From: a bacterium
GTDB lineage: Bacteria > Bacteroidota > Ignavibacteria > Kapaibacteriales > UBA2268
NCBI GenBank assembly: GCA_024711295.1
Contig: JANJTB010000030.1
Coordinates: 1 to 64,000, forward strand
DNA length: 64,000 bases
Reading direction: 5' to 3'
A program made the position numbers and the translations under genes. The notes below the pieces were generated by a model. That model was not told the origin of the DNA, ran no database searches, and saw nothing but the letters and a program-made list of their open reading frames with translations. Of this stretch, positions 9,307-19,130 are shown piece by piece; position 1 is the first letter of the stretch; each line of letters opens with the position of its first letter.

Positions 9307-12300
9307 TTAGCGAACAACATTCATGTTAACTGTGCGGAGAATGTCGCCACTGCGCAATACAACCTGGTAAGCGCCACTTGCAAAATTACTTGCATTAACG
9401 TTCAGATTGTGAGTGCCCGCAGTTTGCATTCCGTCGAACAATTTTGCAACTTCTTTACCTGTAGCATCAATAACATAGATTGTTACATTTGCTGACTGGC
9501 TCAATGAGTAAGAAATGCTGCTTGTTGAGTTAACAGGGTTTGGTGAAGGTTGATTTAATTCAACAACACCATTGATACCTGTCAAAGTAACTGTGCGTTC
9601 TTCGCTGTAGCTGAATGAACCATCACGGTCATAAGTTTTCAAGCGGTAAACATATGTATTACCATATTCTACTGCATTGTCAACAACTGGACCATAATTA
9701 CGAACAACTGAACTGTTACCTGCAGCTTCCATTTCACCAACTTTAGTGAAAATTCCGCTGTTTGCAAGAGATTTTTCTACTTCAAATCTTGAAGTATTTA
9801 ATTCACTTGCAGTAGCCCATGATACGTCAACTCTCTTACCAACAGGTTTTGCATCAAAGCTCAAGAGCTCAACAGGAACAACAGTACCACCGTGGTATTC
9901 GATAAAGTCGAATGTACCGCGTAGTACAGTTTCGATATCGCTGAAGTGTCTCCAGTCAATTGCGTGGAATACAGTGTTAGAAGTAAGAGTAGTAGTAGCA
10001 ACACCTGCTATACGAGCTGCATCAGGCCATTCAGGATTCTGAACACTGTTGTAGCGGGTAGTCATTCTGCTGATACCATTACCAGTATGAACGATATTCA
10101 TCAAACCTGGCATTGGATATGAATCGCCTGTAACGCCTGTTGATTTAATATCAAATACTAAGTCACGACCGATTGCAATACCTGTAACTGAATGACCATC
10201 ATAGTTAGCGTCAACACCTAATGGGTTACCTGGATGACGATAATCAGCACGTAAGATATCACGTACAAATACTTCATCAGTATCATCGATATTAACATTG
10301 TTACGAACCATTTCTTCTGAACCAATCATCAGGTTTTTCTTCTCAATTACATTACCGGCTTTAATAAAGTTAGTAAGATTGAGTTTTTCGAGACGGGTCA
10401 AAGTATTGTTGTGACCATCAGCCCAAAGAATTGAGCGGTAGATAGTATAATCAACATTACGTGGTTCCCAGCCTAAACGGTTGAATACGTCATAGTCATA
10501 ACGACCTGCTATTAAGTCAACTTCCCAGTCAAGTTGTTTCATACCATTCTTGATTTGAGCAAAGTTTAAGCCATAAGCAAGACCATCAGTTGTAACAACT
10601 TCACCTTCAGCAAAGTTAGCTTTGTTTGTAACAAGGAACTTAATATCTGAACGCATTAAGTAGAATCTAGTTAATTTTTCAGTTGCGTTATTGCTGTTGA
10701 ACTCATCAGCGTCAGCAGAAATTACAATTCGGTAGCGTGGAGTTACGTTTGGTTCCATTCCTGTAAATTGAGCAGGAATTGTATAACCTGAACCACGTAA
10801 ATCATTGTATGATTTAGGAACGAAGTCATTACCAATACCATCACCAACATTAAATGTAATTTCAGTATTTTCTGTTGCATCTAGGTCAATAAGTTTTTCA
10901 ACAGGACCAAATTCCAAGCCGAAAGTACCATTTGGTAATTCACGGTAGATGTTCAAAGTAAGTTTTTTGTTGAACACAGGCATGTTACCGCTGTTTCTAA
11001 CAATAGCTTTTACTTCGATCGGAGCTTTAGTCATTAAGTATTCAGCATCATTGAAGATACCGTCAGTAGCGCGGTAAGTACCAGGAGCAGTAATTACAAG
11101 CATTTCTGCGTCATGGTTAAATAATGCACCGTTTGATTCAACTGCACCGATATCGTATCTGCCACCTGCTACACCACGGATATTGCCATAAAGGTCATGA
11201 GTAACCTGGCTTAATCTATCACCGCGACGAGTAAGAACTGAACCTTTAATGTTAGTGCGTACTTTGATTTCTTCAGGGTAAGTACCTACGAAATAGTGGT
11301 CATTAACAAAGTTACCTGTTGATACAGTATTAAGCTCTGTTCTTGACTGCATTTGCCATTGTGATAATGAGCGATATTCGTTACGAGTACCAATTTCCCA
11401 AATTCTGGTCTTCCAGTCAGTATAAACATGACGGTAAGCAGAAATATTTGCCGAACCTACCCAGTAAGCGTTTCTGTCTGCATCAAGACCAACTAATTCA
11501 GGATAGTCACCATGGTAGAATACCACAGATGCTACTTGATTATTTGAGCTGATTGTAGGGTCATTAACTGCTACTGCGTTGTTATAAACTTTCAAATTCT
11601 TAACTTGTTGAATACCCAAACCTGCAAGGTTGTTATTGTTAGTAACGCCGTCTTCTGTTAAGAGTACTGTGTTGTTGGCAATAGCTGAATTGCGGATAAA
11701 GTAATCAGAATAGTTAGGAGTAACAAGTCTTGTTAATTGATCAGCAATGTTGAGTTTACGTTGTGTCAACATGTGAACACCAACACGCATAGTATTGCTG
11801 TTTTGTGCTCTTAAGTTCCACATTGCGTTGTTCATTATATTGATTTTGTCTTCAACAGGTGGGAATACTCTAAATTCTGTACCTACCTGATATTTGTTTA
11901 CATCCTGTTCAACAAGGATACCATAAACGGCATCACGTCCACGAACGTTACTGATAGCATTACCATCAATATTCATTTCGTAGTTGTTGTAACCCATCAA
12001 TGATTGTGTTGCATTACCACCTACCATAATACCGGCAGCGAATGAACCTGCATCACCTTTAACATCAAATACTACGTTATTCTTTACAGCGCCCTTAGAT
12101 TCGTTACCAACTACGATACCTGCACCGGTTACATTGTAAATCTTGTTACCTTCGATTACAGTATTTTCGTTGTAGAATGGAGCAAAGTCAGAAATTTTAG
12201 GAACGCGGAGTGCACCGATACCTAATGATACGATACCATAACCAAAACCACTGATATCGTTGCCGATAAATTTGTTGTTTTTGTTTGGTAATGTGTCAAG

Positions 12301-15093
12301 AGCTACTACGATAGCTTCTGTTCTGAGTGAGAATAATTCTGCACGGTTTACGATACCTGCTGAATAACCTACCCAACCTGTTTCAGTTACTTCTGTATTA
12401 GGAGTAAATACGAAACCATCAACTACGCTATAGTTAGCATTTGGTAGTCTAACTTTGTTAGCGATTGATAATTTATTATTTTCCATAATAACATTCTTAA
12501 CTGTAATGTTGCTTGAACCTGGAGCCAAGTAGAATACAGAACCGAATGCCTGTTGATCAGTATTAAGTACGAAACGGAATGATTTATTTGCACCACCGTC
12601 GAAAGTGATGTAACCACCATTATTTGAGTAAGGTACATAATAATTGTTTGAAGCGTTTTCTTGCTGTACTGAGTAAGGGTTAGAGTTTACAAGGGCTTGA
12701 CCGAAGTAAACACCATGACCTGATTTACTTTGTAAGTTGATTTTTACTGAGGCGCGTGTTACCAAACGATCTTCAGATGGTTTGAATGTAAGAGTCCAGT
12801 ATTCACCTTTCTGAGCATTATATCCCAAGCCCATGATTGCTGTAGATAAATCCCATGCAGGAGCACCGTCGTTACGGCTTGTAACTGTGTATTCAGCATC
12901 TGTAAATTCGAATGTAACTGAACCGTTCATACCGTTAAGGTATAACGCGTCCATAGCTTCAGCGATAGTTTTGAAATTGTTTGTTTGGCCTGCATTTTTG
13001 TTACCGATGGTATATTTGCCGATCAAACCACTCTTAACAGTAAAGAGAACTGTTACTTTATTGTTGTCTGTGATTAAGTCATCAGGGTGTGTTACTTCGA
13101 GAACTGCTTCGTACTGACCCGGATCAATAATTTGAGTAAGTGGGAATACTATTTGTTTCAAATTATAACGACCTTGTGGAATATCCTGTACATTTACAAG
13201 CTGGTTATAAACAACCTGACCTGAAGGATATTTACGGATAATAAGACGAGTAGGTGCATTTGATATATCACCCACACCTTCATTACTGAGGGTTCCCATA
13301 GGCATAAACGGACGACCTGCAATCAAAGTACTTCCTGAAGCAGGAATATCTATTGAGCGAGCTGCTGCTTCGATTTCATCTTTTACTGAGAATACATAAG
13401 CAGGTTGGTCTGCTCTGCGGAAGAAGTTATTGTAAGGTTCCATATCTGTAGCACTGCGAAGGTCAACTTCGAGTTTAACAGTATAGTCATCAGGAGTAAA
13501 TGTTTTGAAAATACCGAAATCAAGATTTACTTTTTGTTTTGCCTGAACAACGTATTGACCGAAGTTTGCTGTATCCCATGTAATTGGGAATGTTTTCTGG
13601 AGTTGTCCTTTTGAATTGTAGATGTGGAAGAATGCATCAAATTTTGCAATACCACGAAGACCTACGTTCTGAACAACACCCTTACAGCCCATTTCGAGAC
13701 CGCGTGGGTATTTGTGGTATCTTGGTTCACCGCTTGATAATGGCTCAACGATTTCTTGAGCTGCAATGTCCCATTCCCAAGACACTGTAAAGTTTTTCTT
13801 TTGGAATTTCAAGCTGTTTACATCTTTACCAAGACCTAACACTAATTGGTATTCACCACCACTAGCCCAACGGAAACCAAATTTACCGTCACCGGCGTTT
13901 GGACCTTGAACTGATGCCGGACCTGTCGCATCCTGAATATTGAATAATGTGTTAGTACCGATTATATCTTGACCAACACGAATGTTGCGTGATTTAGTTA
14001 CGTTATCAACACCTTCATAAATTACGTTGTCAACATCCGGTAATGGACCAACGATTTTGTATTGTAGAATTGAGCCTGGAGGCATTGGATTACCGAATAA
14101 TACGAATGGGCGTTTGAATAATGTAGGTGTTCCACCTTGCATTCTTGTAGTACCGTCATACTTTTCGTTTGCCAACAAGATATCATCCGGAGATTTAGTA
14201 TCAGGGAATGAACCTTTGAATGGTAAAGCGAATTCGATTAAATAATCTTCGATTTCACCATAGTTGTAGCCATACCAGCCACCATAATATGCAGTATAGT
14301 CATAAGCATAGCCATTCCAGCAGGCGTTACCGCCCATACCAAGTAACTGAGTAACTGCAGGATTGTAAGATGATGGGTAATAATACGCATGCATTACTCT
14401 CATTCTACCAACGCCATTTGGCTGCTCGTCAGGTACAGTAATTTGGAATTCCTGAACTCTATCTGTACAGTTAGCTACGCTATAATACCACCAGTCAGTA
14501 GTTGTAGCACCAATTTTAAGTGTCTGGCCAGACTGAATATTCTGTGGTCTATTTATCCACTCTGTCAAATGCTCAAAAATACCGTTAAGGTTGAAGTCAA
14601 TCCAAACGCGGGTAGAATAATAAGCACCATAGTTATAAATACAGTAGTTAGTACCGTTATAACCATAATAGTTATTTTCAACTACATAGCGTATATTGAA
14701 TTTTTCACCGGGAGACATTTCGCCTCTTACACCGGTATATTTGTAACAACCTTCCCAAGGTCCCATTCCTAATCCACCGTTGCCGTAGCTTTGGCGGAGA
14801 AGCTTTACTTCGCCTGAGTTGGTTTCAGTAACTTTCACTTCCTTGATAGGAGTAGTGAAATAATAGTCATAGTATGTACTTACAGTTTTTAAGTACAGAG
14901 GGTAACACCATGCAACGTTGGCATAAGTACCAAATATTGCATTATTACCAGTCACAAGCTCAGGTCCCGGAATACAGTAATTCGTTGGACCATTATCCTG
15001 TGAGAAAGAATCAGTAGCGCCTACCGACAGCACTAAAAACAATGCCATCAACAAAGCTGCTGCTTTCTTTCCTAAGCGTAATGAATTTTTCAT
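9307..15093 (-). CDS. Giant surface protein: GEVED domain, beta-helix, T9SS type A sorting domain
   Basis: A 1928-residue exported protein, the largest here. The signal peptide spans about residues 1-32 (ending 'TDSFSQ'). A GEVED-type domain (about 130-300) ends in 'GEIEDYLIEF'. Beta-sandwich regions follow, some CARDB-like. A long right-handed beta-helix (about 700-1150) carries repeated 'GNKIYNV' and 'NNVVFDV' turns. Near the end an FN3-like module ('VPVELLSFDAK', then 'VSWATASELNTSRFEVEKS') comes before the sorting domain with 'PSPNPVNSTSSISYSL' and 'FASGAYQVVL'. Such proteins are adhesins or cell-surface structures; no enzyme signature is seen. I start at the ATG at 15093 because a typical signal peptide begins there and AGGTG sits seven bases upstream; an in-frame TTG at 15129 is rejected. 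A terminator follows directly. Confidence 0.9.
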   Translation of the reverse strand: MKNSLRLGKKAAALLMALFLVLSVGATDSFSQDNGPTNYCIPGPELVTGNNAIFGTYANVAWCYPLYLKTVSTYYDYYFTTPIKEVKVTETNSGEVKLLRQSYGNGGLGMGPWEGCYKYTGVRGEMSPGEKFNIRYVVENNYYGYNGTNYCIYNYGAYYSTRVWIDFNLNGIFEHLTEWINRPQNIQSGQTLKIGATTTDWWYYSVANCTDRVQEFQITVPDEQPNGVGRMRVMHAYYYPSSYNPAVTQLLGMGGNACWNGYAYDYTAYYGGWYGYNYGEIEDYLIEFALPFKGSFPDTKSPDDILLANEKYDGTTRMQGGTPTLFKRPFVLFGNPMPPGSILQYKIVGPLPDVDNVIYEGVDNVTKSRNIRVGQDIIGTNTLFNIQDATGPASVQGPNAGDGKFGFRWASGGEYQLVLGLGKDVNSLKFQKKNFTVSWEWDIAAQEIVEPLSSGEPRYHKYPRGLEMGCKGVVQNVGLRGIAKFDAFFHIYNSKGQLQKTFPITWDTANFGQYVVQAKQKVNLDFGIFKTFTPDDYTVKLEVDLRSATDMEPYNNFFRRADQPAYVFSVKDEIEAAARSIDIPASGSTLIAGRPFMPMGTLSNEGVGDISNAPTRLIIRKYPSGQVVYNQLVNVQDIPQGRYNLKQIVFPLTQIIDPGQYEAVLEVTHPDDLITDNNKVTVLFTVKSGLIGKYTIGNKNAGQTNNFKTIAEAMDALYLNGMNGSVTFEFTDAEYTVTSRNDGAPAWDLSTAIMGLGYNAQKGEYWTLTFKPSEDRLVTRASVKINLQSKSGHGVYFGQALVNSNPYSVQQENASNNYYVPYSNNGGYITFDGGANKSFRFVLNTDQQAFGSVFYLAPGSSNITVKNVIMENNKLSIANKVRLPNANYSVVDGFVFTPNTEVTETGWVGYSAGIVNRAELFSLRTEAIVVALDTLPNKNNKFIGNDISGFGYGIVSLGIGALRVPKISDFAPFYNENTVIEGNKIYNVTGAGIVVGNESKGAVKNNVVFDVKGDAGSFAAGIMVGGNATQSLMGYNNYEMNIDGNAISNVRGRDAVYGILVEQDVNKYQVGTEFRVFPPVEDKINIMNNAMWNLRAQNSNTMRVGVHMLTQRKLNIADQLTRLVTPNYSDYFIRNSAIANNTVLLTEDGVTNNNNLAGLGIQQVKNLKVYNNAVAVNDPTISSNNQVASVVFYHGDYPELVGLDADRNAYWVGSANISAYRHVYTDWKTRIWEIGTRNEYRSLSQWQMQSRTELNTVSTGNFVNDHYFVGTYPEEIKVRTNIKGSVLTRRGDRLSQVTHDLYGNIRGVAGGRYDIGAVESNGALFNHDAEMLVITAPGTYRATDGIFNDAEYLMTKAPIEVKAIVRNSGNMPVFNKKLTLNIYRELPNGTFGLEFGPVEKLIDLDATENTEITFNVGDGIGNDFVPKSYNDLRGSGYTIPAQFTGMEPNVTPRYRIVISADADEFNSNNATEKLTRFYLMRSDIKFLVTNKANFAEGEVVTTDGLAYGLNFAQIKNGMKQLDWEVDLIAGRYDYDVFNRLGWEPRNVDYTIYRSILWADGHNNTLTRLEKLNLTNFIKAGNVIEKKNLMIGSEEMVRNNVNIDDTDEVFVRDILRADYRHPGNPLGVDANYDGHSVTGIAIGRDLVFDIKSTGVTGDSYPMPGLMNIVHTGNGISRMTTRYNSVQNPEWPDAARIAGVATTTLTSNTVFHAIDWRHFSDIETVLRGTFDFIEYHGGTVVPVELLSFDAKPVGKRVDVSWATASELNTSRFEVEKSLANSGIFTKVGEMEAAGNSSVVRNYGPVVDNAVEYGNTYVYRLKTYDRDGSFSYSEERTVTLTGINGVVELNQPSPNPVNSTSSISYSLSQSANVTIYVIDATGKEVAKLFDGMQTAGTHNLNVNASNFASGAYQVVLRSGDILRTVNMNVVR

Positions 15094-15382
15094 AAAAACA
15101 CCTATTAATTTAACCAAAAAAGTTAACAATTATAATTTTCTTTTAAATTTACCGAAGAAAATTCCGGCTTCACATAGCATTAACACTAAAATAAAAATTT
15201 TGTTACAAAATATTTTTCATTTTCGAAAAAAAAATGTTTAAAACCATATTTTGTAAACATTTAGACACAATACAGATACAATTAGTGCAAAATAATATAA
15301 ATAATTTTGAAAATAATTCAAAATCAAACAACAAATATAATACCATTAATAATATTTAGCAACTTATAATTTTAAATTAGCT

Positions 15383-16369
15383 TTATTTTTCTCTGTTTCT
15401 ATACCAGTTAACAGTCCGTTTAATTGCTTCTTCAAATTGTATTTTTGGCTCATAACCCAAATTTTTTCGGGCTTTTTCGATCGAGAAGGTATAATCCTTG
15501 CCACCATTAAATATTCTGTATCTTGTAAGAATAGGTGGCTCTTTTGTATCGAGTGCAGTATAAATAAATTCCATTACAAACGCTACTGCATAAGCCAGAA
15601 AGAAGGGGAAGGACGAAGTTGGCCTTTTCAAGTTCATTTCATCTGCAAGTTTGTCGGTGAACTCTTTCCATGTAATATCCATTCCATCAGTAATAAAAAA
15701 TGTTTCACCAATAGCTTCCTCTTTTTGTGATGCGAGCATTATTCCATCAACCAGATTTTCGACATAAACAGGACATGTTTTTCTTTTGCCGCCGTCAACA
15801 TATCCGGCTTTTCCTGATTCGAGAGCATCCAGGTATTTTTCAATAAATGTATGATCCTTAACACCATAAACGTTACCCGGCTTGACGGCTGTAAGTCTTA
15901 AACCTGATTCTTTTACAAATTCCATAACTTTCTCTTCTGCAAGTCGTTTTGTCTGGCAATAAGGAAAATCTGTATGTAACTTCTCGTCTGATTCTTTTAC
16001 ATTTAATCTTCCAAATCCATACATTGCAACAGTGCTGATATATACCATTCTTTCTACTGATGCCTTGTGGGCCGCCTTTGCGACATTGAGTGTTCCTTCA
16101 ACATTAATTTTATAGAATTTTTCATAATGCCCCCAGTCCGAAGACAAAGCCGCAACATGAAATACCTGATAAACACCCTTCATGGGCTCATCAAGAGTGT
16201 TTGGCTCGGTAATATCTCCATAATAATATTCAATATCCAGCCCTTTCAAAAATTTCAGGTCCGAAGTTTTTCTGACCAATCCCCTTACTTTCCATCCTTC
16301 ATTCAGAAGTCTTTCTGCAAGATTACTGCCAATAAAACCGTTTATTCCTGTCACTAATGCTATTTTCAT
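15383..16369 (-). CDS. NAD-dependent epimerase/dehydratase (extended SDR)
   Basis: A 328-residue Rossmann-fold protein of the extended short-chain dehydrogenase type. It shows the nucleotide-binding 'TGINGFIGSNLAE' near the N-terminus, a 'VFHVAALSSDWG' strand, 'YISTVAMYG', and the catalytic YxxxK in 'FPYCQTKRLAEE'. The best family fit is the 3-beta-hydroxysteroid dehydrogenase/nucleoside-diphosphate-sugar epimerase group; the substrate cannot be assigned. The ATG at 16369 overlaps the stop of the upstream CPBP protease gene by four bases (ATGA), so the two are translationally coupled. Longer in-frame extension into that gene adds no conserved sequence and is rejected. Confidence 0.88.
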   Translation of the reverse strand: MKIALVTGINGFIGSNLAERLLNEGWKVRGLVRKTSDLKFLKGLDIEYYYGDITEPNTLDEPMKGVYQVFHVAALSSDWGHYEKFYKINVEGTLNVAKAAHKASVERMVYISTVAMYGFGRLNVKESDEKLHTDFPYCQTKRLAEEKVMEFVKESGLRLTAVKPGNVYGVKDHTFIEKYLDALESGKAGYVDGGKRKTCPVYVENLVDGIMLASQKEEAIGETFFITDGMDITWKEFTDKLADEMNLKRPTSSFPFFLAYAVAFVMEFIYTALDTKEPPILTRYRIFNGGKDYTFSIEKARKNLGYEPKIQFEEAIKRTVNWYRNREK

Positions 16370-17088
16370 TTTGCACCATGTATAAATATAATGTATAAAT
16401 CTGTTGATAAGCCCATAATAATATGTAAAATGAATACATACCAAATTGAGCGGGTACGATAGGCAAAAATTCCAAACAAAATGCCCACAAAAATTGCTCC
16501 GATTGTTTCGCCTGCAGGTTTACCCAAATGTATCAGGCATGATGATACAGTTTGAATTAATATAGCATTAAACACACCGAACTTGTCCTTGAGTCCGAAC
16601 AATAAAAATCCACGGAAGAAGAATTCCCAAGCCACATAATAAAGAGCTACATAAGCCAGATGATACCATATTATCATTTCACGATGTTGATGAAGACTTT
16701 TTGCCAAAGGGTATTCAGATTTAACATCAGGGGCATCAGTACCAAAATAGAGTACCGCAAGAATTATCGGAATACATATAGCAAGCAATTTTAGACCGGA
16801 TTTTACATTACCGGCTCCGAGCCCGTAATCTGCAAAATTACCATGCATCTTAAACTTCAGATAAATTGCGGGAATTACAAGCATCAGCACAAAAAATACT
16901 GCAAATTGGGTAATATATGCGTACACATCACCATAGTAATTCTCGGTAAAAAATGGAATATTTGCTTTAAGGAATGAGCCATATCCAAAATAATAATACA
17001 CAGATAACAGCAAGGGTGTAAATCCCATAATCAGATAAATATCCAAATCTTTGGAATTTATCTCTAATTCGTTCAGAAGAGATTTCAT
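16366..17088 (-). CDS. CPBP family intramembrane metalloprotease (CAAX/Abi type)
   Basis: A 240-residue polytopic membrane protein with about seven hydrophobic segments. Three CPBP motifs are visible in order: 'AWEFFFRGFLLFG' (the ExxxR motif), 'SSCLIHLGKPAGE' (second histidine motif) and 'FILHIIMGL' (third). The usual double glutamate is 'WE' here, a variant common in the family. Members are glutamate-type intramembrane proteases that process prenylated or other membrane substrates; the bacterial substrates are mostly unknown. The gene overlaps the downstream epimerase by four bases, suggesting co-expression. The ATG at 17088 gives a full-length family member. Confidence 0.85.
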   Translation of the reverse strand: MKSLLNELEINSKDLDIYLIMGFTPLLLSVYYYFGYGSFLKANIPFFTENYYGDVYAYITQFAVFFVLMLVIPAIYLKFKMHGNFADYGLGAGNVKSGLKLLAICIPIILAVLYFGTDAPDVKSEYPLAKSLHQHREMIIWYHLAYVALYYVAWEFFFRGFLLFGLKDKFGVFNAILIQTVSSCLIHLGKPAGETIGAIFVGILFGIFAYRTRSIWYVFILHIIMGLSTDLYIIFIHGAK

Positions 17089-17164
17089 AAAATTGATTAT
17101 TGATTATACATTTTTTGTAAAAATATGAATTATTTACAAATTATACTATAATAAAATAATGTAC

Positions 17165-18748
17165 CTATAACTCTAAAAAGACATGAGAACCATCAATTTT
17201 GTATTTCAAATCATTTAGTTTATTAATGAAACCCTCACTAATAGCATAGAAATACAAAGCAGAGATTTCTCTTTCCTGATAGTTTGAATTCGGGAATAAG
17301 AAATTATGTAGATATTTATATTTGCTGAGCAATTCTTCATTATTTCTTTTTGCAAGTGCATGAGCTTTTTTGTCTAATTGTTCGATTTGCTCGATGATTT
17401 TGGATTGTGCTGTAGTGATACTTCTTTCTAACTGACTGTCAATTGTCAGTAAATATTTTTCTAATTCTTTAAAATTTTTCTCAAAATGCTCACGGAAATC
17501 ATGGAAAATCTCTTCATGTCTTTCACCCAAAAGTTTATCGGCAATTTCGTGCTCAATGAGACTGAATTTTCTGAAAAAATATTGCGGTTCGATATCTAAT
17601 TTACTGAGATATCTGACACTTTTTTTATCAATGCAGGTCAGGTTTGTTCTCATCAGAAGTTTTGGTTTGATGACACCAAAGTAACTGTATAAATCAACAA
17701 TTTGGCTGTGGTATGCTATTTCGCCCGGTCCGGCAAGATAAGCAACAGTTGGTATGGCATAATCCTGAAAAATGGGTCTAAGCAGTACTTTCGGAGAGAA
17801 TAAATTTGGTGACTCATGAACCAGTGAGATAAACTCATCTGCTGAAAATACTAAATCATCCGAAATAAATTTTCCATCAGAAAACTCAATCCTGTGTCTT
17901 TGCTCACCGGTATGATAGAATAAATTAATTTCAGATGCCTGCGCCTGAATATGATGTCCGTTTTCAATAAGTCTATGATTGGACTTTTCAATTAAAGTCC
18001 GTGTAAATCCAGGTTCAGAAAGCTCTTTTGCCAGCAATTCCCGGAATATACCTGTTTGAATTAATCTATCAGCAGATAAAAACAGTAATCCAGTATTTTT
18101 GCAAAGTCGGTTCAATACTTCGATAAATGCAGAACTCCATGATTTACCTTCAGTGTAAATTTCCCTTATCCATTCCGAGACTTCATTACCGTTTGGATAT
18201 AAGCTGTCAAACATTGCACAAACTTCTACTATTTGCCCATTATCCGATTCTCTGACTGTGCACTTGGCTACTGTCTTATTGGCTTCAACATATAATGAAT
18301 ACGTTTTAGGATCACCATGCTCGTCAAAAATTTTCGATGAAGCTACTTCATTAACGTCATTGTCATTATCTTCAATCCAGAAGATCGGAACAAAATTGTA
18401 ATCCGGATACCTTATACTTAAGTCATTTGATATTTTGACAGTATCTAGAGCTTTCAAAAATGTATAAAGAGGACCACCCAAAAATCCCGCCTGCTGACCT
18501 GTTACTACTGCAAATGTATCAAGATTCTTAAGCTTGCTTACATTAACACTTTGCAAGTCATCGAACTGAATTATATTATGACTGTCTGTGATAGCCCTAA
18601 TCAAACAATCTCTATCATAATTATTCTCTTTGAGATTAATGAACAATTCGTCAATAGCCGAATAATTTTGGGATTGCCTGTTTATAATGAAATCCTTGAA
18701 TATTTTTGAACCTGATGGTAAGGCGTCCTGGGATAAACTTTCGAACAT
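17165..18748 (-). CDS. bshC: Bacillithiol biosynthesis cysteine-adding enzyme BshC
   Basis: A 527-residue protein matching BshC, the proposed ligase that joins cysteine to glucosaminyl-malate in the last step of bacillithiol synthesis. Hallmarks are 'FAVVTGQQAGFLGGPLYTF' with the following lysine, 'PIFWIEDNDNDVNE' and a central 'AGPGEIAYHSQI'; the C-terminal third is a long helical coiled-coil segment as in the family. Length is usual (500-550). bshA lies about 43 kb away in this window; bshB is not visible. Transcribed alone or as the first gene toward the CPBP-epimerase pair, with a 76-base gap. Confidence 0.93.
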   Translation of the reverse strand: MFESLSQDALPSGSKIFKDFIINRQSQNYSAIDELFINLKENNYDRDCLIRAITDSHNIIQFDDLQSVNVSKLKNLDTFAVVTGQQAGFLGGPLYTFLKALDTVKISNDLSIRYPDYNFVPIFWIEDNDNDVNEVASSKIFDEHGDPKTYSLYVEANKTVAKCTVRESDNGQIVEVCAMFDSLYPNGNEVSEWIREIYTEGKSWSSAFIEVLNRLCKNTGLLFLSADRLIQTGIFRELLAKELSEPGFTRTLIEKSNHRLIENGHHIQAQASEINLFYHTGEQRHRIEFSDGKFISDDLVFSADEFISLVHESPNLFSPKVLLRPIFQDYAIPTVAYLAGPGEIAYHSQIVDLYSYFGVIKPKLLMRTNLTCIDKKSVRYLSKLDIEPQYFFRKFSLIEHEIADKLLGERHEEIFHDFREHFEKNFKELEKYLLTIDSQLERSITTAQSKIIEQIEQLDKKAHALAKRNNEELLSKYKYLHNFLFPNSNYQEREISALYFYAISEGFINKLNDLKYKIDGSHVFLEL

Positions 18749-18950
18749 AATTATTTATTTCATTAGATTAATTTTGCAATTTTGGTAAGACGAACCGTAA
18801 ATAATTATACCTTAAATAAAAAAAATGAACTTATGAAAAACATAATTTCAAGTTCTAATTTAAATTTTAATGATAAAAGAAATTAATTGAAGAAAAAATA
18901 TTTTTATTTCATGGCACGATTTTTTCTGTGTCATAAGTATTGGAATGGTG

Positions 18951-19037
18951 CGGAAAGAGAGGGATTCGAACCCTCGGTACGGTTTCCCGTACACACGCTT
19001 TCCAGGCGTGCCAGTTAAACCACTCCTGCATCTTTCC
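18951..19037 (-). tRNA. tRNA-Ser (anticodon GGA)
   Basis: An 87-base cloverleaf on the minus strand. The acceptor stem is GGAAAGA/TCTTTCC with discriminator G. The anticodon stem CACGC/GCGTG encloses loop CTGGAAA, giving anticodon GGA. The long variable arm (TACGG-GAAA-CCGTA) is typical of serine tRNA, and the T arm is GAGGG-TTCGAAT-CCCTC. CCA is not encoded. A well-formed promoter lies just upstream. Confidence 0.95.
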
Positions 19038-19047
19038 GTTGTTAATT

Positions 19048-19078
19048 CAAATATATTTGTTATATTTGAGGTTTCAAA
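19048..19078 (-). promoter_or_regulatory. Promoter of tRNA-Ser (TTTG-N19-TAnnTTTG)
   Basis: On the minus strand TTTG (19078-19075), exactly 19 bases, then TATATTTG (19055-19048), which is the Bacteroidota primary sigma factor consensus with ideal spacing. The -7 box ends 10 bases before the tRNA 5' end, so initiation at or just before the tRNA is expected. Confidence 0.8.
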
Positions 19079-19130
19079 AATATGAAATTTGTCGGAATAA
19101 TAAAATTTTTTGATTGAGGATTTTTTTTGT

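Noticed and set aside
14389-14772. Plus-strand open frame opposite the giant T9SS gene
   Set aside because: It is antisense to a continuous, well-supported 1928-residue protein and shows no recognisable motif.
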